NCBI RefSeq assembly: GCF_018128065.1
Contig: NZ_CP072360.1
Span: 624,501-688,500, forward strand
Reading direction: 5' to 3'
Source of the DNA: Prevotella melaninogenica
GTDB lineage: Bacteria > Bacteroidota > Bacteroidia > Bacteroidales > Bacteroidaceae
Length of the DNA: 64,000 bases
Positions 24,731 to 33,343 of the stretch are shown piece after piece (the first letter of the stretch is position 1; the number at the start of each line of letters is the position of its first letter). The notes under the pieces were generated by a model that made no database searches, was not told the origin of the DNA, and saw only the letters and a list, made by a program, of their open reading frames with translations. A program made the position numbers and the translations under genes.

Positions 24731-25186
24731 TTAGTTTTCTGCAAGAATCTGTGCAGCGTGATCCTTTGTCTTAATCTGCTTTGGACCGATGATTCGCTCA
24801 ATGACCCCGTCTTCGTTGATGATGAAAGTAGTGCGGAAAGTCCCCATGTAGGTACGACCATACATTTTCTTTTCACCATAAACACCGAATTCTTTAACAA
24901 GTTTAAGATTGGTATCAGCAATGATAGGGAAAGGAAGATTGTTCTTTTCGATAAACTTTTTGTGTGACTTCTCATCTTGAATACTTACTCCGATGATGAC
25001 ATAACCCTTTTCTATTAGTTCATGATAGTTGTCACGGAGGTTGCAAGCCTGTGCTGTACACCCTGCTGTTAAGTCTTTCGGATAGAAATAAAGTGCAATT
25101 TTTTTGCCCTTATAATCGCTCAACTTAATTTCTTTCCCATCCTGGTCAGTACCCAAAATTTCTGGTGCTTTATCTCCTACGTTCAT
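24731..25186 (-). CDS. bcp: Thiol peroxidase of the BCP/PrxQ type
   Basis: A cytoplasmic thioredoxin-dependent peroxiredoxin that reduces hydrogen peroxide and organic hydroperoxides. The 151-residue protein contains YFYPKDLTAGCTAQACNLRD, with the peroxidatic Cys and a second Cys five residues on as in PrxQ, and the structural Arg in GTFRTTFIINEDG. The ATG at 25186 (MNVGDKAPEILG) is chosen because a -7 box lies at 25223-25230. That box would fall at the ATG of the longer frame (25225). The gene is alone on its strand here. Confidence 0.93.
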   Translation of the reverse strand: MNVGDKAPEILGTDQDGKEIKLSDYKGKKIALYFYPKDLTAGCTAQACNLRDNYHELIEKGYVIIGVSIQDEKSHKKFIEKNNLPFPIIADTNLKLVKEFGVYGEKKMYGRTYMGTFRTTFIINEDGVIERIIGPKQIKTKDHAAQILAEN

Positions 25187-25222
25187 AATTCTTTCTGTTT
25201 TAAGTGATGATTTATCTGTACG

Positions 25223-25230
25223 CAAAGATA
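25223..25230 (-). promoter_or_regulatory. -7 element of the peroxiredoxin gene
   Basis: TATCTTTG on the minus strand, 36 nt before the ATG at 25186. It supports the shorter start. Confidence 0.5.
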
Positions 25231-26196
25231 CTGAAAAGAAATGAAAAGGTTACAGATTTGGATGATAAAGATTCTATAAATTAGGTTTTCTGTCATGAAT
25301 AGCATGAGGTATGAGATGTTTATTAAGGTAAAAGGAAGATGGTTTCGGGGGGGGAGATATAAAAAAGGTGTGGGATCTCATCTCACGATGAAATCCCACT
25401 GGTAACTAAAAATATCCCATAAAAAATAGGATTTTGGTAGTTATTCCTTTTTATATGAATCCGAAAAGATTCTATATGTCTGTTTCTTTTTCTGACATTT
25501 TGTTCGTCGGAAGTTAGATAAAACTTATGGTGTATGCCTTTACTTTCATCTGCTTCTTTTAGAACAATATCTTTATCTCATATCTCTTTGGGAATAGAGG
25601 ATGTCATTTTGTAAGGTAACTTGTTTCTGTTAAATAACTTAAACTACGATTTTTATTGTAATACTCTCGCACTCCTCTTAATGCTCTGTAATGTATATCT
25701 TGCGCTGTTACGCAAAACTTTTTACTATTTTATCCACATTTAAAATTATTATTGGGTGCAAATATACAATATTTTATTGAATTAATAGATAAATAATACT
25801 ATTTCTTATCAAGAATATGGAATTTAAGAAAATTATTATGTTTGCTTCCTTATTCGTTAATTTATTACAAAATACTTTCTTGTCTTGATTCTACATTGCT
25901 ATAACATGTCTGATATTTTGGCTCTATGCATCTCTTTGTTTGTTGAATATTTTCTTGTTTTGGGTGCTACAATCAGAGGTCTTATCGCTCTTCTAACATA
26001 AGGATACAAGCTTAAAATTATTCTGATTTTCTTTTCATTATTCTTCTCTTTTGCCCTTTGAAAACATGTTTGTAGAGATTTCTTAATTCTGTCATTGATT
26101 TAGTTTTATAGGGGATAGATGTGTTTGAAATTTGTTTAATAAAATCAGTATTGTCACAAGAGGATAGAACTCATAGGATGAAGGTATGCAAAAGCA
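25231..26196. other. Gene-poor AT-rich stretch with possible minus-strand transcript
   Basis: No ORF of note in nearly 1 kb. On the minus strand a TATATTTG box (25759-25766) could start a transcript that ends at a hairpin at 25370-25398 (13-nt arms, one mismatch, TCAC loop) followed by CCTTTTTT. Between them are only short open frames without convincing starts, for example about 38 codons containing TAQDIHYRALRGVREYY. This may be an untranslated RNA or decayed repeat DNA. A run of eight G at about 25347-25354 is unusual for this base composition. Confidence 0.4.
25370..25398 (-). terminator. Hairpin with U-tract on the minus strand
   Basis: GTGGGATCTCATC and GATGAAATCCCAC pair with one mismatch around TCAC. 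On the minus strand the stem is followed by ACACCTTTTTTATAT. There is no gene directly upstream on that strand, which hints at an unrecognised transcript. Confidence 0.55.
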
Positions 26197-26235
26197 TAAA
26201 GGAAGTGTACCTTTTTGAGAGATACACTTCCTTTA
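26197..26235 (-). terminator. Hairpin after the M13 peptidase gene
   Basis: Perfect 13-bp stem (26197-26209 with 26223-26235), about 100 nt downstream of the peptidase stop on the minus strand. The U-tract is weak, so this is a probable but not certain terminator. Confidence 0.55.
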
Positions 26236-26331
26236 TGGTTATTCTTCAAAGTCGTGATTATTTATCAGACGACTGTGATGATATGATGTTAATATGCCAT
26301 ATCAAGTGATATGGGTACTATAACGACTCTC

Positions 26332-28359
26332 TTACCAAATGTGTGCGCGACCCTGCTGAGGAACGAAGAGCTTGTCACCTTCTTTGATATCGAAAGCCTT
26401 GTACCAGTTGTCAATCATTGGCAGAGCTGCATTTACGCGGCTAATACTTGGCGAGTGAACGTCTGAGTTGACGATGTAAGCAACAAACTGAGGAGCAACA
26501 TTGCTTGCCCATACACGTCCCCACGCAAGGAAGAAACGCTGTGCAGGAGTGAAGCCGTCCATGTCGTTGAGTGGCTTTATTTTCATACTGTTCTCAAGTG
26601 CACGAAAAGCAATATTCAAACCTCCGTTGTCTCCGATGTTTTCACCGAGTGTCTTCTCGCCGTTAACATACAAGCCAGGGATTACTTCCTGTTTGTTAAA
26701 CCAGTCTACAAGTACCTTTGTTCGAGCGTCATAGTTCTTCTTGTCCTCTTCTGTCCACCAGTTTTTCATGTTGCCATTTTTATCAAACTGGCAGCCTTGA
26801 TCGTCAAAGCCGTGGCTCATCTCGTGACCGATAACGGCACCAATAGCACCATAGTTGGCTGCGTCGTCAACCGTTGGGTCGAAGAATGGAGGCTGTAGAA
26901 TAGCTGCTGGGAAGTTTATACTGTTAGTTGTTGGGTCATAGTAAGCATTAACCGTCTGTGGTGTCATGTGCCATTCCTTCTTATCAACAGGCTTGCCCCA
27001 TCGTTTTGCAATGCGGTATTTCATTGCAGCTTCTTGCACACCTTTTACGTTGTCGAACAAAGATTTTGCATCATCAATGACGAAGACACTATCCATATTC
27101 TGCCATTTGTCAGGATAGCCAATCTTAATGTCGAATGCTTGCAACTTTTCTATGGCCTTTTTCTTTGTTGCAGCAGTCATCCATGTGTTCTCTTCAATGC
27201 GCTGTGCAAAAGCATCTTGGAGGTTCTTTACCAATGTAATCATACGTTGCTTGCTGCTCTCAGGGAAGTATTTCTGTACGTAGAGCTTACCTACAGCCTC
27301 ACCCATGATACCCTGTACGAAAGACAAAGCACGCTTCCAACGTGGCTGTTGCTGCTGAACACCGTATGCCACCTTGGTATATTCAAAGTTACGATCAGAG
27401 AAGTTATCAGACAACATACCTGCAGAACTTGAGATAACAGCAAGTTCCATGTAGGCTTTCAATGCGTCTAACGGAGCTGTAGCAAGTATCTTCTCAACTT
27501 CATGTACAGGCTCTGGCTGTCCAACATCTACCTTTCCACCGTTATTTGGATAGCCGGAAGCCTTCAAAAGGTAGTTCCAATCGACACCAGGATATTTTTT
27601 CAAGAGTTGCTCCCAAGTCATTGGGTGATAGTTAGCTTGTGGGTCGCGTGACTTTACTTGGTCATAGCTAACCTTTGCAATCTGGTTCTCAATAGAGAAA
27701 GCAGCCTCCATCTTCTTCTTAGCAGTTGCAGCATCGTTACCAACCATCTTGAACAAATCATTGTTCAAGCTCTTATATGCTGCTATAACAGCCTTCTGTT
27801 GGTCGTTAGGCTTTGTGTAATATTCTGGGTCAAGACCAAGACCACCTTGTGAGATACCAATGATATAACGGTCAGAGTTCATCGCATCTACTGTCATACC
27901 AAAGCCAACAGGGAAGGTGCCATAGCCTTTCACGTCGAGGTCATACATCAGTTTGATGAGTTCCTTACGATTCTTCGCTGCACGAATCTTAGCCAACACT
28001 GGCTTAATAGGGGTATATCCCTCACGGTTGCGGCGTACGCTATCCATGTAAAGGTTGTAGATAGAAGCAATCTTCTGTGCTACAGTGCCTTTCGTTTGTG
28101 GTTTCTTAGCATAATCCTCAACCATTTCACGGATGCGTTTCTTGTTCAATTCTTCCAAATCAACAAAGGCACCGTTCATTGGATGCTCCTTGTCAAGCGG
28201 ATGGCTCTTCAACCAGTTACCTGCAGCATACTCATAGAAGTTCTCACCGGGCTTCACGTTAAAGTCCATGTTGTTGGGGTCTACACCCGACTTCAGTCCC
28301 TGTGCCATAGCTGATGTAGCTATGAATGAGGCTGCAAAAAGTAAGATTTTTGCTTTCAT
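26332..28359 (-). CDS. pepO: M13 family zinc metallopeptidase (neprilysin/PepO-like), secreted
   Basis: A zinc endopeptidase of the M13 (neprilysin) family, 675 residues. An N-terminal signal peptide (MKAKILLFAASFIATSAMAQ) indicates export. The zinc site is HEMSH in AVIGHEMSHGFDDQG with the downstream glutamate in LGENIGDNGGL. The family substrate-binding segment NAYYDPTTNSINFPAAIL precedes it and ends with PFFDP. The full M13 N domain is present from residue 25. Homologues cleave oligopeptides and host peptides. It is monocistronic between two non-coding spacers. Confidence 0.95.
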   Translation of the reverse strand: MKAKILLFAASFIATSAMAQGLKSGVDPNNMDFNVKPGENFYEYAAGNWLKSHPLDKEHPMNGAFVDLEELNKKRIREMVEDYAKKPQTKGTVAQKIASIYNLYMDSVRRNREGYTPIKPVLAKIRAAKNRKELIKLMYDLDVKGYGTFPVGFGMTVDAMNSDRYIIGISQGGLGLDPEYYTKPNDQQKAVIAAYKSLNNDLFKMVGNDAATAKKKMEAAFSIENQIAKVSYDQVKSRDPQANYHPMTWEQLLKKYPGVDWNYLLKASGYPNNGGKVDVGQPEPVHEVEKILATAPLDALKAYMELAVISSSAGMLSDNFSDRNFEYTKVAYGVQQQQPRWKRALSFVQGIMGEAVGKLYVQKYFPESSKQRMITLVKNLQDAFAQRIEENTWMTAATKKKAIEKLQAFDIKIGYPDKWQNMDSVFVIDDAKSLFDNVKGVQEAAMKYRIAKRWGKPVDKKEWHMTPQTVNAYYDPTTNSINFPAAILQPPFFDPTVDDAANYGAIGAVIGHEMSHGFDDQGCQFDKNGNMKNWWTEEDKKNYDARTKVLVDWFNKQEVIPGLYVNGEKTLGENIGDNGGLNIAFRALENSMKIKPLNDMDGFTPAQRFFLAWGRVWASNVAPQFVAYIVNSDVHSPSISRVNAALPMIDNWYKAFDIKEGDKLFVPQQGRAHIW

Positions 28360-28469
28360 GTGCTTATTATTTTATGTGTTAAATATATACTTTTCTGCCA
28401 TTTAATGATACTTCTTCTCACCTTAAAGGTGTCATTAAGACGTTACTTGTCTTAGAAATTATCTTATTA

Positions 28470-28477
28470 CAAAGGTA
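28470..28477 (-). promoter_or_regulatory. -7 element of the M13 peptidase gene
   Basis: TACCTTTG on the minus strand, about 110 nt before the ATG at 28359. The leader between holds complementary words (TTAATGA/TCATTAA and ACACCTTTAAGGTG) that could form a hairpin. The stretch upstream to 28760 shows nothing else. Confidence 0.4.
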
Positions 28478-28756
28478 AATAAAAAAGACCAATGTTATTC
28501 TATTAGTCGTTTTTTTTACTGAAGAACTACATTAGCGGTGTGTTTTTTTAATTCTTTTAACATGCTCCGTCGGTAATTTTCTATGTCTTTAAACTTCTAA
28601 AAGAACTGCTTTGTATGTTGTGACTATCTGTTACTGTAATAGTATTCTCTTGTATGTGAAACTTCTTTAGTCTCATATCGGTTAGTTTGTTTTGGTAGTA
28701 TAGCTTGTTTCTATCAATAAGTTGAACTCATTTTGATAAGTTATTGTAATGTGTTT

Positions 28757-28843
28757 AGTACTCCGCACCAATGGTGCGGACGCCAAACACCATTGGTGCG
28801 AACCATCAGCACGACATGTGCGGAGTACTCGCACATGGTTTGA
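28757..28843. repeat. 22-bp-phased palindrome array, locus B
   Basis: GCAC-N5-GTGC type palindromes start at 28765, 28787 and 28809, with a half unit at 28831, all exactly 22 bp apart. The outer words AGTACTCCGCAC (28757-28768) and GTGCGGAGTACT (28818-28829) form a perfect 12-nt inverted repeat, so the array can also fold as a whole. It lies between divergent genes, upstream of the 33-bp array. Confidence 0.9.
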
Positions 28844-28975
28844 AGATGGGAAGAAAGGAGCATCAAGGTTATTATAATGATGATAATAAGAGGTTAATAG
28901 CTAATCAATATATGGAAAAAACTCACCAGAGTGCAGTACTCATAAGCATTCTTTTAGGCTATGTATTATTTCAAT

Positions 28976-29092
28976 TGCACTGTGGATAGTGCAGAAATCG
29001 TTGTGATATGCACTGTGGATAGTGCATTGTTTAATACAAATTGCACTGCGTGTAGTGCAATTTATTGATAATTTTGCACTATGGTTAGTGCA
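28976..29092 (+). promoter_or_regulatory. Four 18-nt palindromic operators at exact 33-bp spacing
   Basis: TGCACT-N6-AGTGCA occurs at 28976-28993, 29009-29026, 29042-29059 and 29075-29092. Successive starts are each 33 bp apart, about three helical turns. The arms are invariant in all four copies while the six central bases and the 15-nt spacers vary. The last copy ends 7 nt before the -7 box of the ATPase gene. Conserved arms with variable spacers and this position point to cooperative protein binding that controls the gene. The binding protein is not known. Confidence 0.85.
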
Positions 29093-29099
29093 TTTTTTG

Positions 29100-29107
29100 T
29101 ATCTTTG
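29100..29107 (+). promoter_or_regulatory. -7 element of the DUF4143 ATPase gene
   Basis: TATCTTTG, 17 nt before the ATG at 29125, fits TAnnTTTG. A TTTG at 29073-29076 overlaps the edge of the fourth palindrome but is 23 nt away, slightly long for a -33 box. Confidence 0.6.
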
Positions 29108-29124
29108 TAGCAAAAAGAAGAGCT

Positions 29125-30300
29125 ATGGATATTAGTTTAATACAATTTATGAAGGAAAGGGTAGAGTACACCTCTACCACTTTTCATCGTTATTTATATA
29201 ATCGTATAGATTGGGGAAGACAGATGTTAGGACTGGTTGGTCCACGTGGTGTCGGTAAGACAACGATGTTTCTACAATATATAAAGGAGCATCAGTCTGA
29301 TCAGAATATGCTTTATGTATCAGCTGATTATGTCTATTTTTCATCTCACACACTTATTGAATTAGCAGATGAATTCAGTAGGGAAGGAGGAGAATATCTC
29401 TTTATTGATGAGATTCATAAGTACTCAGGTTGGGCACAAGAACTAAAGCAAATATATGATACTCATGTTGATTTGAAAGTTGCTTTTACTGGTTCGTCGG
29501 TTCTTGATATAATACAAGGAGAGGCAGACCTTAGCCGTCGTGCTCCAGTTTATCATTTGCAGGGGCTTTCTTTCAGAGAGTATCTGGAGATGTTTAAGGG
29601 CATTGTTGTCCCAACTTATATTTTAGAAGATATTCTTCAACATCGCGTGGAACTCCCAAAAGGCCTGGAGCGTCCATTACCTTTGTTTAAAGAATATTTG
29701 CGCCATGGGTATTATCCATTTGGAGATGACGTCGAATTTATAATGCTATTAAACCAAAGTGTCAATCTTACAATGGAGGTTGATATTCCACAGTTTGCAA
29801 ATATGACGCTTTCAACAAGTCGTAAGCTAAAGAAGTTGCTTGCTATAGTTTCTCGTAGTGTACCTTTTAAGCCTGTTATGGATTCTTTAGCAACAATGGT
29901 GGGAGTGAGCAGGAATGTACTTCCAGATTACTTCTTATATATGGAAAAGGCTGGGATTATTAGTCAACTACGAGATGCTACTGGTGGCATAAGAGGATTA
30001 GGTAAGGTTGATAAGGTTTATCTTGATAATCCTAATTTAGCTTATATCTTAGCTGGTAGTGAAGCTAATATCGGGAATATAAGGGAGACCTTCTTCTATA
30101 ATCAGTTGAGAGTACATAATGACATTATAGTTTCTCGTATCTCAGACTTTGAGATTAATGGTGTAACCTTTGAAGTCGGAGGAAAGAGTAAGGGGCAGAA
30201 ACAGATAGTTGAAGCTAAGAAGGGGTATGTAGTAAAAGATGATATCGAGATTGGTACAAGTAATATCATACCTCTTTGGATGTTTGGATTGAATTATTAA
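29125..30300 (+). CDS. AAA ATPase with DUF4143 C-terminal domain
   Basis: This 391-residue protein belongs to the AAA_14/DUF4143 ATPases common in Bacteroidetes and of unresolved function. The N-terminal P-loop is LVGPRGVGKTTMFLQYI near residue 40, Walker B is YLFIDEIHKYSGW, and AFTGSSVLDI acts like a sensor region. The C-terminal half has the DUF4143 nuclease-like signature FEVGGKSKGQKQI. Its expression is probably controlled by the palindrome array directly upstream. The gene is alone and is followed by a bidirectional terminator. Confidence 0.88.
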   Translation: MDISLIQFMKERVEYTSTTFHRYLYNRIDWGRQMLGLVGPRGVGKTTMFLQYIKEHQSDQNMLYVSADYVYFSSHTLIELADEFSREGGEYLFIDEIHKYSGWAQELKQIYDTHVDLKVAFTGSSVLDIIQGEADLSRRAPVYHLQGLSFREYLEMFKGIVVPTYILEDILQHRVELPKGLERPLPLFKEYLRHGYYPFGDDVEFIMLLNQSVNLTMEVDIPQFANMTLSTSRKLKKLLAIVSRSVPFKPVMDSLATMVGVSRNVLPDYFLYMEKAGIISQLRDATGGIRGLGKVDKVYLDNPNLAYILAGSEANIGNIRETFFYNQLRVHNDIIVSRISDFEINGVTFEVGGKSKGQKQIVEAKKGYVVKDDIEIGTSNIIPLWMFGLNY

Positions 30301-30355
30301 GAACGGTATCTCTCCTATATATAATAGGTAAGAAACACAAATATTATACCAATAC

Positions 30356-30409
30356 AATCGCCCTCATCAGTCCAAGATAAAAATGAAGTTTGGACTGATG
30401 AGGGCGATT
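30356..30409. terminator. Bidirectional terminator between convergent genes
   Basis: Perfect 20-bp stem (30356-30375 with 30390-30409) and a 14-nt loop, between the ATPase gene and the DUF2339 gene on the opposite strand. The stem is GC-rich in the middle (CGCCCTCATCAGTCC). Confidence 0.85.
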
Positions 30410-30438
30410 GTTGTTATGTTAATGTCTGATGTTGAGGC

Positions 30439-32969
30439 TTACTCCTGTTCTTGTTCCTTCTCATTGAAGAGAGCATCTTTAAGCTTCTGATAGAGGAATG
30501 AGAGGATAAGGAGAATGGCTCCAAGGCTGATGAAGACAATAATCTTACCAAGAGCAGGCATTGCCCATACGTCATTGAGAATGAGTTTGCCAATGATAAT
30601 ACCGAATTCTGCCAAGCTAACAATACGAATCTCCTTACTGTGGTAACGCATACCGATACACATCAAGATGAAGGCTGCAATACCTAATGACAAAGAGAAG
30701 GCGGTACTGAAGTTTACTTCATTGAAAGTAATCAGCAATAAACGCGTCAATGTAAGCCACATCAGTGTTGATATGATGGAGTATTCTGTATGTAAGTTTC
30801 GCTGATTAGAGGTTACAAGGAGTTGCCCACGCATACAATATGCCATATAAGCGATTGTTACGAGTGCCATTAACCATCTCAGTAAGAGTCCTTCTGGGGC
30901 GGTGTAATTCCATACAGTCATAGCAAATAAGATTCCTGCAAGATAGAGGCTAATCTCGTATGCCAACTTGTTTTCACTTATTTTGAAGCGTTTGCGCAAG
31001 ATAAGTGCTCCTCCTAAGAGCATTATGTTTGCTGTAAGTAGAGATGCATACTCTGATATTGGTTGCTCAAGATGGAAGTGGAAGTTGTCTCTGAAGGCAA
31101 GGAACAGAATGCTGAAACCCAAAGCATAGGCAATAGCATTGTATGGAGTGTAAGCGATTAGACGTCTCATATCACTGAATAGTTCCTTATTAAATTGCAT
31201 AATGACAGCTACAACAAAGTAGGCTATACTAACAAACGTTGTCACAAAGAAGGCACCATTGAAGAATAAACTGTCTCCTGTATCATGGATGAAGGTGTCA
31301 GTTGTTCTGTAGTATGCCAATGCTCCCAATGTTAGGAGTAATAATACTGCTGAAGCCAACTCGTAGATTCTGTTTTTCTCCTTTGTGAAGAGCCACAAAA
31401 GAAGTACTGACTCAGCTGCCCATACCATAAGAACATTGGTTGCGCTGAACAGAATTGGAATACCCATAGTGGCGAATGTGACCGCAAGTCCTAACATAAG
31501 GTTGCGCAGTGTGTCTTGTCCTTCGACGCGGAATCGCAAATAAAGGTGTATTGCCAGGTTGACAGCAGCGATGAAGAAAGCTAAGTAAGCTGTCGTATCA
31601 GATGATGCCTCGAAGTGTTGTAAGAGGAAATCGCCATAAATAAGATACATGAAGCTATTAGCTGTGATGATACCCAATAGTCCAAGTCTGGTATTTTCAC
31701 CATACTGTGTGCGCAGAATAAAGACAACAGGCAATAGGAAGATGACGTAGAATAATGTCGCAAAAGCAAATAGGGTAGGATAAGTTGTGCCAGCTTCACT
31801 ATCAGAGAATGATCCTAATGCTGTTGTTCCCCATAATATTATATAGGTGAAAGCGAAGGAAACCATAGGTAGTATTGCCCATTTCTTATACATTGCAAGG
31901 CAGAACATACCAATGTTCAATATGGTAATATAAATCTGTAGGCTAATGATACTACTTGAGTCTGTGCTAATAATGAAAGGTGCAATAAAGCCACCAATGA
32001 GTGCTGTGACTGCCAATTCCTTCCTATCGTATAGGACGGAGACTGCCGACATGAAGATAGTTGTGACGCATAGGATTACGAATGCCATCGTGTGAGAGAA
32101 TAAGTCATAGTAATGGAAGGCGATGGCTGTAATCAAATAGTAGATACCAAAGGCACCACCTGCTAACAGTGAACTGAAAGTATGGTAGCGTTTGTGTAAT
32201 CGTTCAGCCAGTACTAACATACCTGCACCGACAGCATAACCCATTAACGTACGTGCTGTCTCATTAATCCAGTTCTGGTCGATAGCATATTTTACGAAGA
32301 AACCGATACCAATAATAAAGATGAGAATACCAATCTTGCCAAAAGATTCTCACCGATATATTTCTCAAAGTTGGTTTCAGAAGTGGCATATTCTTCTATT
32401 TCCTCCTCTTCCTCCATAGCCATTGCAGGCTCTTCCTGCTCTTCTTCTACAGGTTCTTCAATGGTTTCTGGGGTTTCTTCCTCAACTTCAGGAATCGTAT
32501 CCTTTGTCTCTTGAATAGGAATTTCTACAATAGAAGGTCTGATATCCTCATTGTGTACAATAGGAATTTCTATAGTTTCTGGTGTCTCTTGTAGCTCAGG
32601 TAGTTCGTTTTCACCCGTAGTCTCTGTTTCTTCAGCCTTTTCGGTTGTTGGCATTTCGTCCTTTATTGGCTGTTGCCACCAGTTAGGGTTAGGAGTAACA
32701 GTTTCAGACTGAACTTCCTTCGGAGTTTCTGTAATCTTCTCCTGATGTTGCTCAACATTCTCTTTTGGCTTTGTTTCTGTTGCTAATTCAGCTTGTTTAT
32801 GTATTTCACGCAGTATCTTTTCCATAATAACTTGCTGCGTAGAAAGCTCAAAACTGACGTTGTTTAGTGTATTACTTATGTTGTTAAGCTTGGATATAAG
32901 ATAAAAGAATCCCCATAGTGATACCGCAAATACGACGAGAACAAAAAAGGATAGAAATTCATATTCCAT
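30439..32969 (-). CDS. DUF2339 polytopic membrane protein, frameshifted
   Basis: Two frames together form one DUF2339 protein of about 840 residues. The first (from 32969) has a membrane anchor, a coiled coil and a long Glu/Pro/Thr-rich segment, and ends NFEKYIGENLL. The second holds GKIGILIFIIGIGFFVKYAIDQNWI and then some twenty membrane helices to 30439. They join if one T is restored to the TTTT run (plus-strand AAAA 32341-32344), giving ENLFGKIGIL, the family's conserved junction. Function of DUF2339 is unknown. As it stands the gene is broken; a homopolymer error is likely. Confidence 0.85.
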
Positions 32970-33110
32970 ATTTTTAAGGATTTAGTTTTGGGTGTAAAGA
33001 TAATAATAATGTGTTAAAATGACGAATGTTAACCAACAATAATACTTATTTCTTTTGTTTTTAAGGGTGGAAGACGTTGTTCTTTAAGGTTGCTTTTGAT
33101 ATTGTCAAGT

Positions 33111-33198
33111 AATTATTTTCATGAAAGAAAAGAATTATTTTCACGAACATAAATATTTTTCTTCATGAAAAGAAATATTTTTTTTCATGAAAATAATT
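33111..33198. repeat. 22-bp-phased array, TTTTCATGAAA family
   Basis: Four 22-nt units start at 33111, 33133, 33155 and 33177. Each carries the palindromic core TTCATGAAA or one variant (TTCACGAAC). The outermost 16-nt words (33111-33126 and 33183-33198) are perfect inverted complements. The array lies in the 374-nt spacer between the SDR gene and the DUF2339 gene, both on the minus strand. The rest of the spacer shows nothing else. Confidence 0.85.
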
Positions 33199-33343
33199 CC
33201 CCTCCTGATTATATCAAAGAAGTGTAAACGGTGGTAAATGGCCTTCTTTTAAGTGGTTGGGTTGAGGCTTGATAGTTATGTGTTCCAACCTTAAACTTAA
33301 TGTTTTAAGCGTATTGAGATAGTTTTATCTTTATGTAAGAAGC

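Noticed and set aside
28771..28989. 72-codon frame on the plus strand before the ATPase
   Set aside because: It is made of the 22-bp array and the first 33-bp palindrome, so it is repeat DNA read as protein.
28976..29092. Regular repeats with spacers looked like a small CRISPR array
   Set aside because: Repeats are only 18 nt with invariant palindromic arms and variable centres, spacers are 15 nt, there is no leader or cas gene, and the array ends at a promoter.
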